From NCBI GenBank assembly GCA_958450365.1, contig CAUEEP010000886.1:641501-705500 (forward strand): a DNA stretch of 64,000 nt. The letters run 5' to 3'. The number at the start of each line of letters is the position of its first letter. Positions within the stretch are counted from its first letter, which is position 1. Both the position numbers and the translations under genes were made by a program. Shown here in pieces: positions 48,630-60,400 of the stretch. A model generated the notes under the pieces. It was not told the DNA's origin. It saw only the letters and a program-made list of their open reading frames with translations, and did not search any database. Source of the stretch: Mesorhabditis belari. Lineage: Eukaryota; Nematoda; Chromadorea; Rhabditida; Rhabditidae.

Positions 48630-49679
48630 GAATTTGTAGGAATATTTTTTTTAAAGATTAAAGGTAATTTGTTGAAACAAATTTTGGGTAACGCGTTTCA
48701 ATTTCAAGTTCGAACTTTTAGAGAACAACGAGCACATTTCCTAATCGAAAAAGAATCGAAACAAGTCGTGCTAATCTTTTTGTGTGTGGAGCCGAAATGG
48801 AAATCTCGTGGGGGGAGACCAAAGAAAGCTAATTTGAGGTTCAAGGATGGCATTGTGAGAAGGGAGATTTGCGTGAAAAAAAAAACGAGAAAAGAGATGG
48901 GGCCAAGAAAAAAAGAAGTGAGTGAGGGGGATTCCTTTGAATGTCTCTTTTTCATAATTTCTTTCTTCTTCTGAATACTCTTCTCGTCATCATTTCTTCA
49001 CTCCATTCTCATATTTCCCAGATCTCCTTTTGCACACTCTCATTTATCCCAATCTTCCCCCCTTTTTTTTCTCCACCCTCCTCAATTAGTGTGAAGAAAC
49101 GTGATTCACTCGTCATCAGCTGGCACATCTTTCGAGAGAAGAGGGGAAAATATTTTGACCCGATAAAATTACAGCCGTTTTTCACGACTCATCCCAAATC
49201 TTTAGCTTTTCGAAAAGAGAAATTATAGTGCATGTTTTCATGAGAGAAAAAGCTCAAAGTTATTCAAAAAGCAAAAGGCAAAAGAGGAATTGAGAGAATA
49301 AAAATGTGAGTTTGTGATAATCGTATTGAATCGTCGAACAGAGAACACAAAACTTTTGGCACCGAAGTAGTGGTAATTTTTGACGCATTTGGGATTGGAA
49401 GAGAGGTGAAATGACTGCATATTGAACGATGATAATGAAGTTGGGTTTTCAATTTAAGTTCTGAAGCCGGATTTAGGTGAATTTGTGTAAAAAAAGCGAA
49501 TATTAGATAAAAGATGTCCTCTCGTCTAATATTGAAAATTCTGGAAGTCGCGTTGGCTTTTTTTAAAAGCTTTTAAACGATTAAAAGATTCGATCATTTT
49601 CTGGGGTCGCAAAAAAGTGTATTGATGAAAAATCGGGGCAAATTCAAATTTTTGCGCTGCTGATTGAGTGAAAGGATCG

Positions 49680-49990
49680 GAGGGGACCGCGTGGGGCCAG
49701 CTGGCAAAAAAAGAAGAGAAATATGGAGGAGAGTGGAAAAGATTGGAAGTGAATGAAAAGTGAATGGGATGAGAAGGAGAAGGATGGGGAGGAAGAGAAG
49801 GAAGATGTCCCAACAGGCAGTCTCTTCCTCAAAAAAGAAGAGGAGAAAAGAGAGGAGACCGCAATTTAAAGAACAAGGCGATGCCATCGAAAGTCATTGC
49901 AAAACGGGGAGGGGCAAAAAGGAAAAAAAAACGATCGGCCGAAAAGAAAAAAAACGATCGAACCAAAAACATCAAAAGCTATCCCCCTCC
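49680..49990. repeat. Purine-rich (A/G) tract
   Basis: Over about 300 bp the plus strand is mostly A and G in irregular GGA/GAA/AAG runs. It creates Lys/Arg/Glu-rich frames on one strand and Ser/Phe/Leu-rich frames on the other that I do not take as genes. Confidence 0.6.
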
Positions 49991-50769
49991 AATACATAAT
50001 TCGTCAAAAGAGCGAGGGGATCTATAAAATTATGACTCTGATGGCCCGCCATTACATAGAATTTCCGCCGAGTCAAAACCTGAACAAAATGTTAAACATC
50101 CACGTCGCGCAAAAAGTTTTTTTTTCGTTAATCTCTAAGTAAAGAAAATTCCCATACTTTCTAGTAAAATTTCCCAAAGAAAAGCCTAAACCAGGCTAAC
50201 TTAATCCCGGTCAAACAATGGGTGAAGTGTCTCGTTTCAAATCCTCAAAAAGAGACCCTTTCACATGAGAATTCACGAGTGAAATGCTTTCTGAATGACT
50301 AACCCAACTAGTCAGTCGGGTTAGTTTGGGAAAAAGAATGAGAAAAATCTCAAATGTGGATTTTATGCCACATATGACAAACTCAATTAGGTAGGTTCCA
50401 CTTTTTCTGTGAATGTCTGAGATAAAATTAAATCAATGTAGGCGAATCAATGTATGTGTGGAAAGGCCATGAAACAAAGTCAACAACATTTCTGAGCCTA
50501 AATCCACCTCATTGCGAGTTCTTTTCACAAACTCGATTCACAACGTGTCACAGCCGTTTCCTATTGAATTCAATATAAACGAAATGAATAGTTCACACAG
50601 AGCGCTTGAAATTTAAATTGAATTTAAATTTTAAATATCACACGTCAAAGCCCGATCAATCGAGAGTCTATTGACTGACTGTGCGTTAAATATTTGATTT
50701 GCATCCCATTCTCATGTATTTTCAACCCAAACAGCAAAGGCAACACACTCAGGCCTTAAAAATATACCA

Positions 50770-50779
50770 TTTATTTATT
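50770..50779 (-). terminator. Overlapping AATAAA poly(A) signals (dynein gene side)
   Basis: TTTATTTATT on the plus strand gives two overlapping AATAAA hexamers on the minus strand, about 570 bp after the dynein intermediate chain stop. Confidence 0.5.
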
Positions 50780-51347
50780 AAAAAATACCACTTTAAAACA
50801 ATAGATAAAACAAAGAATCGCCTACAACATCAATAAATTTGTGGACTCTTTCAAGGGAATAGAGGCAAGAAAATTGGTCAATTTGGCCGAATTTTTGTTT
50901 GCACTTCCGTTTCGGAAAATGTGAGCAACCAAAAATGGGCCAACCTCCAACAGCTCTTTTTCCGCCTGAAAGATTGAAAACTGTAAACAAGAACTTAACA
51001 CAAAGAACTGACAAAGATCGGAGAGTTGCACAATTTAGATTTCTTGTAAGCAGCAATAGAATTTAAATCTACCGTAAATCAAGCTCAAATCTAGATGTCT
51101 TTGAAAACCGAAAACGTATTGAAGCACTTAGGTGACTACAGACAAAAAAGGCGCAAAGATTTATAGAACCCACGAGACCCACTATATTATGATTGGTCAA
51201 GATAATAAATAGAAATCTCCGTTAAAATAAAATGATACGCGTATTGGGGAAGTAAAAAAAAATCATGATAGAGAAAACAGCAGGCTAAAGGGGGCAGATG
51301 ACACAGTGGAGCAAAAATCAAGGAATCATGACTTTGAAACACAAAAA

Positions 51348-54300
51348 CTAACTTAATTTAAAGGCGATCCCGCGATCGAGCGATGAACGGCCGACCGACC
51401 CGCTTGAAGCTTGTGAACCATTCTCTAGTTTCATCGCTTCGTTCAACTCTTCGGCTTCTTCGCGGCTGGCTTTCATGTCGGCAAGGACACTAAAATATCA
51501 TTGTAAAAGGCTTTAAAACATAAAACTGAGATCAATCGTTAAAAATTACTTCGCAAGTTTGTTCCATTCATCGCTTTTAACGTTGTTGTAGAAGCTTTCA
51601 TGGAGCTCAAACATGTGCACATTTCCGACACCATCACCCGTTACAATGTATTGTCCTGAACAATTAAGGTTATTTCATGATATGGAACCAGTTGTTAAAC
51701 TAACCATTTGGTGAAAACGCCAATTTCCTTCCTTGTGATGCATTTCCTTCGTTCTCAAGCGAGAGTCGTGTAATGGGTTCTTCAATGTCCTCATTAAGAT
51801 TCCACAAACATAACTAAACACGCTTGATTTTAGTTAGTTCGATAAATCCACTCACAGTTCCATCAGCATCAACAGTAGCAAAAACAGCAGGGTGTGTGGG
51901 TGACCACTGAGCATCATAAACATATTCCGAATGTGTTTCAAAAGAATAGCGCAGCAGTGGATCCTAGAACGACTAAAGTTCCTTAACCAACGTTTAAATA
52001 ACCTTGATGCTCCATAATTTGATGCTCCAATCACAAGAAGCGGAGAGGAACAAATGCGAAAAGTCGTACTGTCCATTACCAGGAGTTCGATGGAAAGCGA
52101 CAGAAGAGATTGGAGCAGAATGACCTAAAAGATAGTTAGACCAAATATGTTTGATGAATTTTACCTTCAAACACTTGTTGCTCAATAGCTTGATTTGTCG
52201 TTGTTCCATGACGACTCACAAGGTAGATCTGGCCATCTTCGGCTCCAACAACAAATGTGTTGAATTCATTTTGGGGAAATGACATTGAAACTACGGAAAT
52301 CTAAAACTTCAAATAGGTATGTTAACAAATTAACAAACCGTCTTGCTTCCGTTCTTCAACAGCAAGTCTTTGATTTCAACGGGTTGAGCCAGATTATCCA
52401 CATTCCAACTGCACATTTTCCCATCGCTTGAAATAGAAACCTACAAATAAAAACTACATTTTTAGCGAAAGAAATAAGATACCAAATTATGTGCATTGTG
52501 GCTGCCCACAACCTGAAGAGCAAAAATTGGTTGTGTATGCGCGTTGGGCGATAGCTGGGACTAAACAAAAATAATTTTTTTTAACAGCAAAATCAGTGCT
52601 TACTCGATTGATTGGGGTCCGTTTATTCACTACACGGTTGTCCCACATGCATATTTGGCCGGTGTAGCAGCCAGCAAGAATGAAATTGGCGTGAAAATGA
52701 GCAAACGCGACAGATGTGATCCGAGTAGGTGTATGGAATAGGTAGCTAAACATCACTGTATTAAAACACATCATATAAACATACTCTGATGATTCCTTCT
52801 TGAATTTTGTATTGAAAACTGCTACAACTCCTGTTGGATCGCCTGGCTTATCCGCATTGACGCCATATCCAACAGCAAAAAGCTCCGGATTCTAAAGTTA
52901 TTGTAAAAATTATTTTGCAAAATATGTCATACTCTCTCGGAAAATGTAATAGCTAATACTTCACGCCCATTGGTCCATTTCGTATCTTGAAAACTACGGG
53001 AAAACTCCTAAAATTTGCAATATTTATTTAGCTTGAAGCCCGAAGAAATATTTCCATGAACTCACTAATTTCTCCTCTTTTGTTTGGTAGTGCATAGAGT
53101 GGTCATTCACAAGATTTTGATCGAAATCTCTCTAAACCAATGTTAATTAGGAAACTTCTTAAAAAAAACCTTCTCCGACAAAGCTCGTTCCAACATTCTT
53201 GAGCCTTGATCAAAGAATTCCTAAACAAAACGAATGTATGTGAAAAGGAAACAAAACAAACCAAGAACCCAATGGTCTTCATAACCTGTTGCTTTTCCTG
53301 TTCAGAGTAATCGGGAAGCTTTGGCTTCTCTTCTTCAACTTCTTTCTTCTCAGCCTAAAAAATATATGGTTAGCAACATCCTCAACAAGCTGATACCTCA
53401 TGTGATGTTCCACGTTTGAACTTGAATCCCGGCTCGATTTCATCAGTTAGAGACCTAAAATGAACTCTGTTAAATTCAAAGTCATCAGCTGCACAATCTC
53501 AAGTTAGGATCTGAACATAAAGGGTTACATGGTAAGAAATAATGTTTATATGGAGAAGCATAATCGCAATGAGAACATCTAGGTTTTACTTTTGTTTCTC
53601 AGCTTGAGCATTTGGCTAAAAGTGTGCTTTATTGCCACTGTGCTTGCTAAACTGAAAGTGTCACGGGAAACAATGCGTGCAATGCGCTCACCCGGAGCTC
53701 ACACTCCATCTAACCGATGGAGTGTCTGATAGTGGCTGTAATAGAAGTTATTTTTATGGCATAGACCAAAAACACCGAAAACATTGATTGTTTCTGTTTA
53801 GTCTAATCTTTTAATGTTGCAGTTAAGAGCACACAAAACTCACATGTCATCTATGTATGGCTTGCGTGAATGGTCCATATCCTCTTCTCCTTCCCAAGCA
53901 AACTCTTGACTTCCCATTAAAAACTCGCCAGCCGATACTCTTTCGTCATCCGTTTGAGTTGTCTTGCAATAGATTGTCTAAATGAAACAGGTAAAAAAAA
54001 GTTATTTGAGAAAACTAACCGTGTCTTTTTGTGGCACGATGATGCTCTTCGGCTCGGTGAGCTCCAAATTGACAACACGAGACATCGATGAAGTGACGGT
54101 TTGTGAGAGATGGCTTTGTGGAACACCATTCTCCTAAAACCAAAAATTTTTAAAAAAAAATGCGCGACAAAGCCTAACCTGTAGCTTTGGCTCCGTGGTA
54201 GCATTTTTGTTTGACGAGTCGGGCTCACCGGGAATTCCGACATCAGCCAATATCTCTGCTAATTCCAGACTTGATAGGGTTGGCCTTTCACCGGATGATC

Positions 54301-54754
54301 CTAAAATACAAATAGCATAGCTGTGTAATATCATTTACTGGCAACAAATTTCGGTTTTTTTGACATTTTGACATTTTAATATAGTCATGCTTCCCAAAAC
54401 CAAGAGTTGATATTTTAGTCGTTTTCATCTACGGATATAAGGAAACAATTACAACAAACGACAAATCGTTTAGTCAGGTAGTCAACTTACTTGAGAGCCA
54501 CCAATTATTAACTGCAAAAATGCTTTACTCAATGTTTTTTAACGCTCAATGAGCCCTATTCAACAAAAAAATCTTACCATTCCCATTTTGTTGAAGATTT
54601 TGTGGCAGCATCGACCTTCGCCTTTCCTCATCTAGCCGTCTTCTAAAATAACAAAATAACAAAATTACAAAAACATTCCCAACTTCGACTCCCTCATTTC
54701 GGCCAGCTTTTGCTTCTTTCGCTCGAGCTCGAGCCTTCGTTCTTCATTATTCAT
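51348..54754 (-). CDS. dyci-1: Cytoplasmic dynein intermediate chain
   Basis: Scaffold subunit of cytoplasmic dynein 1 linking heavy chain, light chains and dynactin. Start [20 protein letters not shown] (54752-54754), the charged N-terminal helix that binds dynactin; an acceptor GTTTAG lies one base before the ATG, a likely spliced-leader site. Next come [20 protein letters not shown] then GIPGEPDSS, a TQT-containing linker ([16 protein letters not shown]) of the type bound by LC8/Tctex light chains, [36 protein letters not shown], then WD40 repeats: [107 protein letters not shown] and [18 protein letters not shown]. The tail ends DRGIAFKLS, stop at 51348-51350. Exon borders are regular and I found no lesion. 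Symbol given from the worm orthologue. Confidence 0.95.
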
Positions 54755-54890
54755 CCTAAACTATGAAATAGAATCGGACAGAAATAATTGCACAAAACAT
54801 TTAAAGAATGTTAACAATAAAGATAATGTGGCGAAATCGCAGTGTGAGAAAGCACAAATGTTTGTTTGCTGTGAGAAAGAACGATGTGTT

Positions 54891-55641
54891 ACCGTAATAC
54901 CTGTAATAGTAGCGCCCCCCCATAATGACGGGGTATTGCCGCGTAGTCTAACTTTACACGCTCCGTTCGCCGCGTTGTTTTATGCTACAGTGTGCGCTTG
55001 GGTGTCAAATGATAACCCTAGAAATCTAGTATTTTTTGGTATCAAAAGTGTAGTTGGGAAGAATCTAGGGGCTGAGAAAAAAAATTATTTTCTAAAAGAA
55101 ATTTAGACTACGCGACTTCTTTTATTTTTTTTTTTATTTTGCTCCAATTTGATCAGAAACATAATCAGTAGGTTAAATTATGCCAGAAGAAATGTTTTGG
55201 TTTCAAAAAATGTTTTGAGAGACCATTTTTTGGACCTCTTCCCTATGTGTGTCACTCTCATCACACTGTGTGAGCGCGCACTTTGGAGCCCCGAAATTCG
55301 GCTTAAAACGCATTTTTCCAAGCTCTCGTTGTATTTTTCGGAATCTACACATAAAACTACCCCAGAAAAAGTGGTTTTGAAGAAAAAAAAGTGCCCCCAA
55401 CCTTAATCGCGCCTAACAGGGTAATTTTCAACGTGTCGAAATGTCGGTTTTTCAGTTGAAAACCTATGCTAAAACTGTCAAATTCGTGCTCAACACCCTG
55501 GATTACCCCTAGAAAAATGAAAAAAGCAAAAATAATAAAAAACAAAAATGCTCCCACCCCCCCCCAACCCACAAAGTACCAAGAAGTTAGACTACGCGAC
55601 TGTACGGAAGGGAGCGCTACTATTACAAGTAATACGGTAGC
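54891..55641. mobile_element. Long inverted-repeat element (GTAATAGTAGCGC family) with nested insert
   Basis: Outer ends TTACCGTAATACCTGTAATA and ATTACAAGTAATACGGTAG with GTAGCGC and CGCGTAGTC motifs in both arms. The middle (about 55130-55585) is another element, including the repeat shared with 8440-8610 and an arm of the 19396-19871 type. Relatives lie at 58790-59055, 63750-64000 and a fragment at 9890-9960. Confidence 0.75.
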
Positions 55642-55649
55642 AAAAGTGC

Positions 55650-56090
55650 CGCGTTTTTTGCGCCAATTTCATTTGCACGCTTATGAAAATCACTGTAACA
55701 AATCACTTTTTCCCAACTAATAGCCAACGTTTTTTTCAGTTTTCTGCTTCACAATTTCAATTCATACTGTTTTCAACCAAAAAACACGTTTAAATACCTA
55801 TACAGACCTCTAAGACAGTCATTTTTGCGTCCCAGATTGAGCTTTTTACTCTCTATATCGATCTTATGCCATTTTCAAAGCCAGTGCGGGCGTCAAAGTA
55901 GCGAACATCGTCGACAAAGAAAAACTGAAAAAAAATATAAATGGTCAATCAGAGTTGCTAGGGAAGTGTGTTGAAAAGCGCAAATTTGGCACAAATGATA
56001 CGCGACGGAAAAAAGCAGTTTAGCAAGTTGACGCGTACTTTGTGCTCCGACACAAACGCTTGCTCTCTGGCACAAGCATAAACAACTTTT
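55650..56090. mobile_element. MITE related to 36593-37030
   Basis: In the opposite orientation it shares CATTTGC..GCGTATCATTTG-type ends, CTTTTTACTCTCTATATCGA and the CACGTTTAAATACCTATACA stretch with the element at 36593-37030. Its borders are less clear because it abuts 54891-55641. Confidence 0.7.
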
Positions 56091-57403
56091 GAAAACACCC
56101 GTAGTAAAAATGATTATTGTTAATATTTTGTCGTTTTATATTTGGAACCTAACTGTATTATTTATAATTGTCTTATTTCTTTGACTTATACTATCCGATT
56201 GGTTCAGTCAGTCAGTTGATTCGATTTGAAAGTTTGAACCTCATTGTTAGAATATTTCTCTTGCCTTAAACCCCCTCCATATCTGAATATCCTTTTCTTA
56301 TGTGAACGGGTCAGTTCGTAAATGCAAATTTCTTTGACCTTGTCTTTGAAAAATGACCCGATTTCTTTTAATCCGTTTACCCGTTCTTTGTCATTCATTG
56401 TTGTAAAAAGGGGAACGGATGAAGAGAAGGAACAAAACGGATCTCGAAGTTTGTTTTAAAACACATTCTTCATCTAGATTAGAGTTTATTGCTTCGACTA
56501 GACGTTGAACATCTAAAATCTACGATTTCTTGATGTTTTTATCCAAAACATGTCCCCCTTTTGCCAGTTTATTTAAGACTTTTTCTCATCTTATTCTTTT
56601 CATTCAAAACCAGTTACTAGTGCCAAAATAGTGTTTTGTGTGGTCAAAAAATCTAGTTCTTTTAAAAAATTAGTGCAAATATTTGTTCATTCAACAGTAG
56701 CTCTGGGGAAAAGGAAATTAGTCACTTATGAATATTCAGCTGAAAAAACTTTTGTAGAAGATAATCAAGAGGTTTTAATACACTTTTTGAAAATCTTACG
56801 GTCAACGGTTAATTCTCTTCAGACCTTTTACTTGACAAATTTCAAAGAATAATTTTTCCTCGAATTCCTTTCTAAAAGTAGGACATTTTTTTGAAAGAAT
56901 CCTTCGTCTTTCCCTTTTTTTCTTCTTTCTTTTGTCACAGTTTTCTTTTCTTTTATTGCTTACCAACCGTTTAAGGATGAAACGATTTGAGAACAAAAAG
57001 AGAAAAGAAAGAAATATCCAGGGCTAACAATTATGAAAGGCTCTTTTTGACGAAATGGGATCATATTGAATAGTTTGGAGGATTTGTTTCTTCTTTCTAA
57101 CTTTCTAACTTTCTAACTAACTTTTTTTTTTAAAAATAACTTGTTCTTGAGCAATAGCTATAGTTAATTTCCACTCTTTTACTTACAAAATTTGATTTGA
57201 AGTAAAAATTAGAGATTAGTTGATTGGTCTATGTTTAGGTTGGCATTTTTATTGGCAAAAGTTTTAAATGGCGTTTAAATTTTGTAAAATTTTATTTTAT
57301 TTACTTTACATTATATCGACTGACAAATGATTACAGGAAAATCAATTTTTGAAGTCAATTCTTTTAAAGCAAAGCAAAGCAAATAATTTCTTGAGAAAAT
57401 GAA
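56091..57403. other. Upstream region of the ZP gene
   Basis: No gene seen on either strand. A short CTTTCTAA tandem repeat lies near 57095-57118, followed by a T-run. Regulatory sequence for the ZP gene is expected here but none is recognisable. Confidence 0.4.
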
Positions 57404-60400
57404 ATGAAAACCCTCGATCTGATCACATTTCTATCGATAATCGTAAAGGTTTGTTTATCTTTTAATTAAATGAATCTTCAAGCTAAAGGAGTTCAAGGTT
57501 TTAGGTAATAATAGCCGAGCATATTCTCCATGAAACGATTGTCCCATTGAATCCGGCCAAATTGTCGACAAGTCGCTTTTTGGATGTGCGACGATCTCCC
57601 GTTAAACGAAGAAATCCACCAGTGTTTGGTGAGTGAGAAAATGTTTTAAACGCTAAAGAAAAATAAATTATTGGGTTGGTGAATTGAAAACTGCCGGACT
57701 TTGAACTAAAATTTATTCAACATAAAACCATGAATTCATTCCAAATAATTTCCATTATTATTGACGACTTCTGCCCATTTTACAGGCAATTTGCGGATTC
57801 CTCTTTCGTAGTAGGATTTTGGTTTGTGTGTGAGACAGGTGTGAGACTCAAAAATGGAGGACTGGAGATGTCCCAGTTTGTCCAGTTTAAGCACTTTCTT
57901 CAAAAGAAACCCATTTTGGTGTCAATAGAAAAGTTGTAGAGAATCAAAAATTAGGCTTATAGCCAAATTTCCAAAAAGATACACTTAGTAGTTTCGCTTA
58001 AAATGCAAGTCTTGTGAAAATTCGTAAATTTGGCATTTCTTGAAAGACAGTTTTTGAATCGTTCTGAAAATTTGGATATAAGCTGGGTTTTTGATTCTCT
58101 ACAACTTTTCCATTGACACCAAAATGGGTTTCTTTTGAAGAAAGTGCTCAAACTGTCACATACGACAATCGCCCGCAGTTTTCAATTCACCAACCCAATA
58201 TATTTTAAAAAATAAACAATTTCAGCTTCACCACGAGCGATTTGCGGGAAAAATCATATCGGAATCGTGCTGAGCTCGCCGTTTTCTGGTCGAATTTTCA
58301 CATCACATCGAGACGATTTCACCGAATGCTCCAAGCTTTTTCATGGGGTGAAGAGATTTATTTATCCAAAGCTTTTCTAAAAGGTGCGCTTGGAAAAAAG
58401 TTACTGTACTCCGGAACTATGATACCGTATTTACTCGAATAGAAGACCGGTCTTCTATTTTTTTTTTCTATTGGCCCCTAGACCCGGTCTTCTATTCGAG
58501 GATGGTCTTCTATACCTGAGGGCTTGGTCAGGTCGTGAGCGATTACGCGACCGCACAGAGAACACCTCGGCAGTCATTTACACAGTGATTTTTCTTTTGT
58601 GCTGTAAATGTTCTCAAAGATTTTGTGTTTAAAATTTATGCCCCGGGGTTTTCAGGATCCATTGGCAAAGTCTATCTCAAATCTATTGGCAAAGTTTATT
58701 TGAACCCTTTGTCGCAAGAAAAGTCTCAAGAGAATCGAATTGGCTTTGGGTTTTGCATATGATAGTTTTTCACAATGGAAAGACCTACCGTAAATACTGT
58801 AATAGTACCCCACCCCCATAATGACGGTGCGGAGTGTTGCGTAGTCTAGCTTTGAACGAGTTTTTCTCGACACTGGTTTATGCTACAATGCGTGCGCAGG
58901 TATCAAAAAATAGCCCTGGATTTCAGCTATTTTTAGATACCAAAGACGCATTTTTGAAAGTACGGGTGCTTTGAAAAAAATGAAATACTAAAAAACTTTT
59001 GCGACTACGCGACTCTACGAGGGCGGTGGGGTACTATTACAGTATTTACGGTAGATTTCCGAGAAGAACCTAAAATTTCATACAAATTTCTATTTCTAGG
59101 CAACATCGGCTCGATTAACATTGGGTTTAAATGATACAAAATGTGGAGTGAGAAGAACGCAAATTGTAATTTTTTATCAAGAGAAGGTAAAAGAGAAAGA
59201 GAAAGTTTTTTTTTCAGAATTCCCCTCAATCGACAATTGTCTATGATCTCCGAGTGATTGTTTCTTTCGATTTCTCTCGTTTAACCGAAGATGATCGAAT
59301 TTTCGATTTGAAATGCGTTCATTCAAATCAAAATATTCTCAGTCTTGATGCGTTTTATGATGCAAAGTTCGAATTTTTAAAGGAGATATTATTAAAAAAC
59401 GGTTTACAAGAACATTGTTTTTATTTTAGGGATGTTTTCTCGAAAGAACTTCTTTCATCAAGTGATTCTCCGCATTGTGAATATTCCCTTCATCTCAATT
59501 CACTTAATGGAGGAACAACAACGAATGCGAAAATTGGAGATATGGTAAGACATAGACCTGCTTAACAAGTCCGGGCAAAATTTTCAGACAGTCTCTCTCG
59601 CTCTTCTATTTTTTTACTGCCCATAGCTCCTTCGAGCATGAAACCCAGTCCCCCCGCAAGCCATTATTTTAGGCTTCATTTTGATACTAAACATGGCTAC
59701 GTTCTGTTTTGCCATTCTTTAGGTATTTCGATCATTTTAGATAAAAATCTTTCTAGACTCATTAAGCTTATCGAGTCCGGCGAAAGATTGATCGAAATCT
59801 AAAGAATGGCAAAACAGAACCTAGCCATGTTTAGTATCAAAATGAAGCCTAGAATAAGGGCTTGCAGGGGAAATGGGTTTCATGCTCGACGGAGCTTTGG
59901 GTAGTAAAAAAATCGAAGAGCGATACAGGCTGTCTGAAAATTTTGCCCGGGCTCGTTAAGCAGGTCTAGTAAGACACATTGAAAACTAAAAACTTTCATT
60001 TTCCGATCTACCACAAATGGAAATGCTCATCATCGAAAAATTTTCATTTTCGTGTCTATCGTTGTTTTGTTCACAATGGAGATAAACAATCATTCATGTT
60101 GATCGATGAAAAAGGGTTTGTTCAAAGGGTTGAGCGATTATGTTCAGAGGTTTTATAACTTTTATAACATTTTACCAGCGAAAAACGCTCACTAACGTTC
60201 GCGTTTTTCACGCAATCTAAGCCCCGCCCCTTTTTTCCCGTGATTACGGAGCGTCGCGACGCTCCGTAATTTTTTGTAGAGTTGAGCAAATTTGATGATT
60301 TTTGCATCAAAATGTTCGTAAGAGTCTCTAGAATAAAATTTATCCCCTCGTTTTTGGTTCTAGACCCTCGTTGTCGAGTTACGAGCCCCAAACTGCAGGG

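Larger units (their letters stand above)
47640..50760. other. Intergenic region between ATPase and dynein genes
   Basis: About 3 kb with the MITE 48431-48629 and a strongly purine-rich strand at 49680-49990. The missing first exon and promoter of the ATPase should be in the left part. I see no protein-coding gene; frames such as those near 48700 and 49800 reflect base composition. Confidence 0.5.

Noticed and set aside
49760..50142. Lys/Arg-rich frames upstream of the dynein 3' flank
   Set aside because: Product of a purine-rich tract; no splice sites or family similarity.
51852..52076. Minus-strand 74-residue frame starting MDSTTFRIC
   Set aside because: Out-of-frame reading of dynein WD40 exons.
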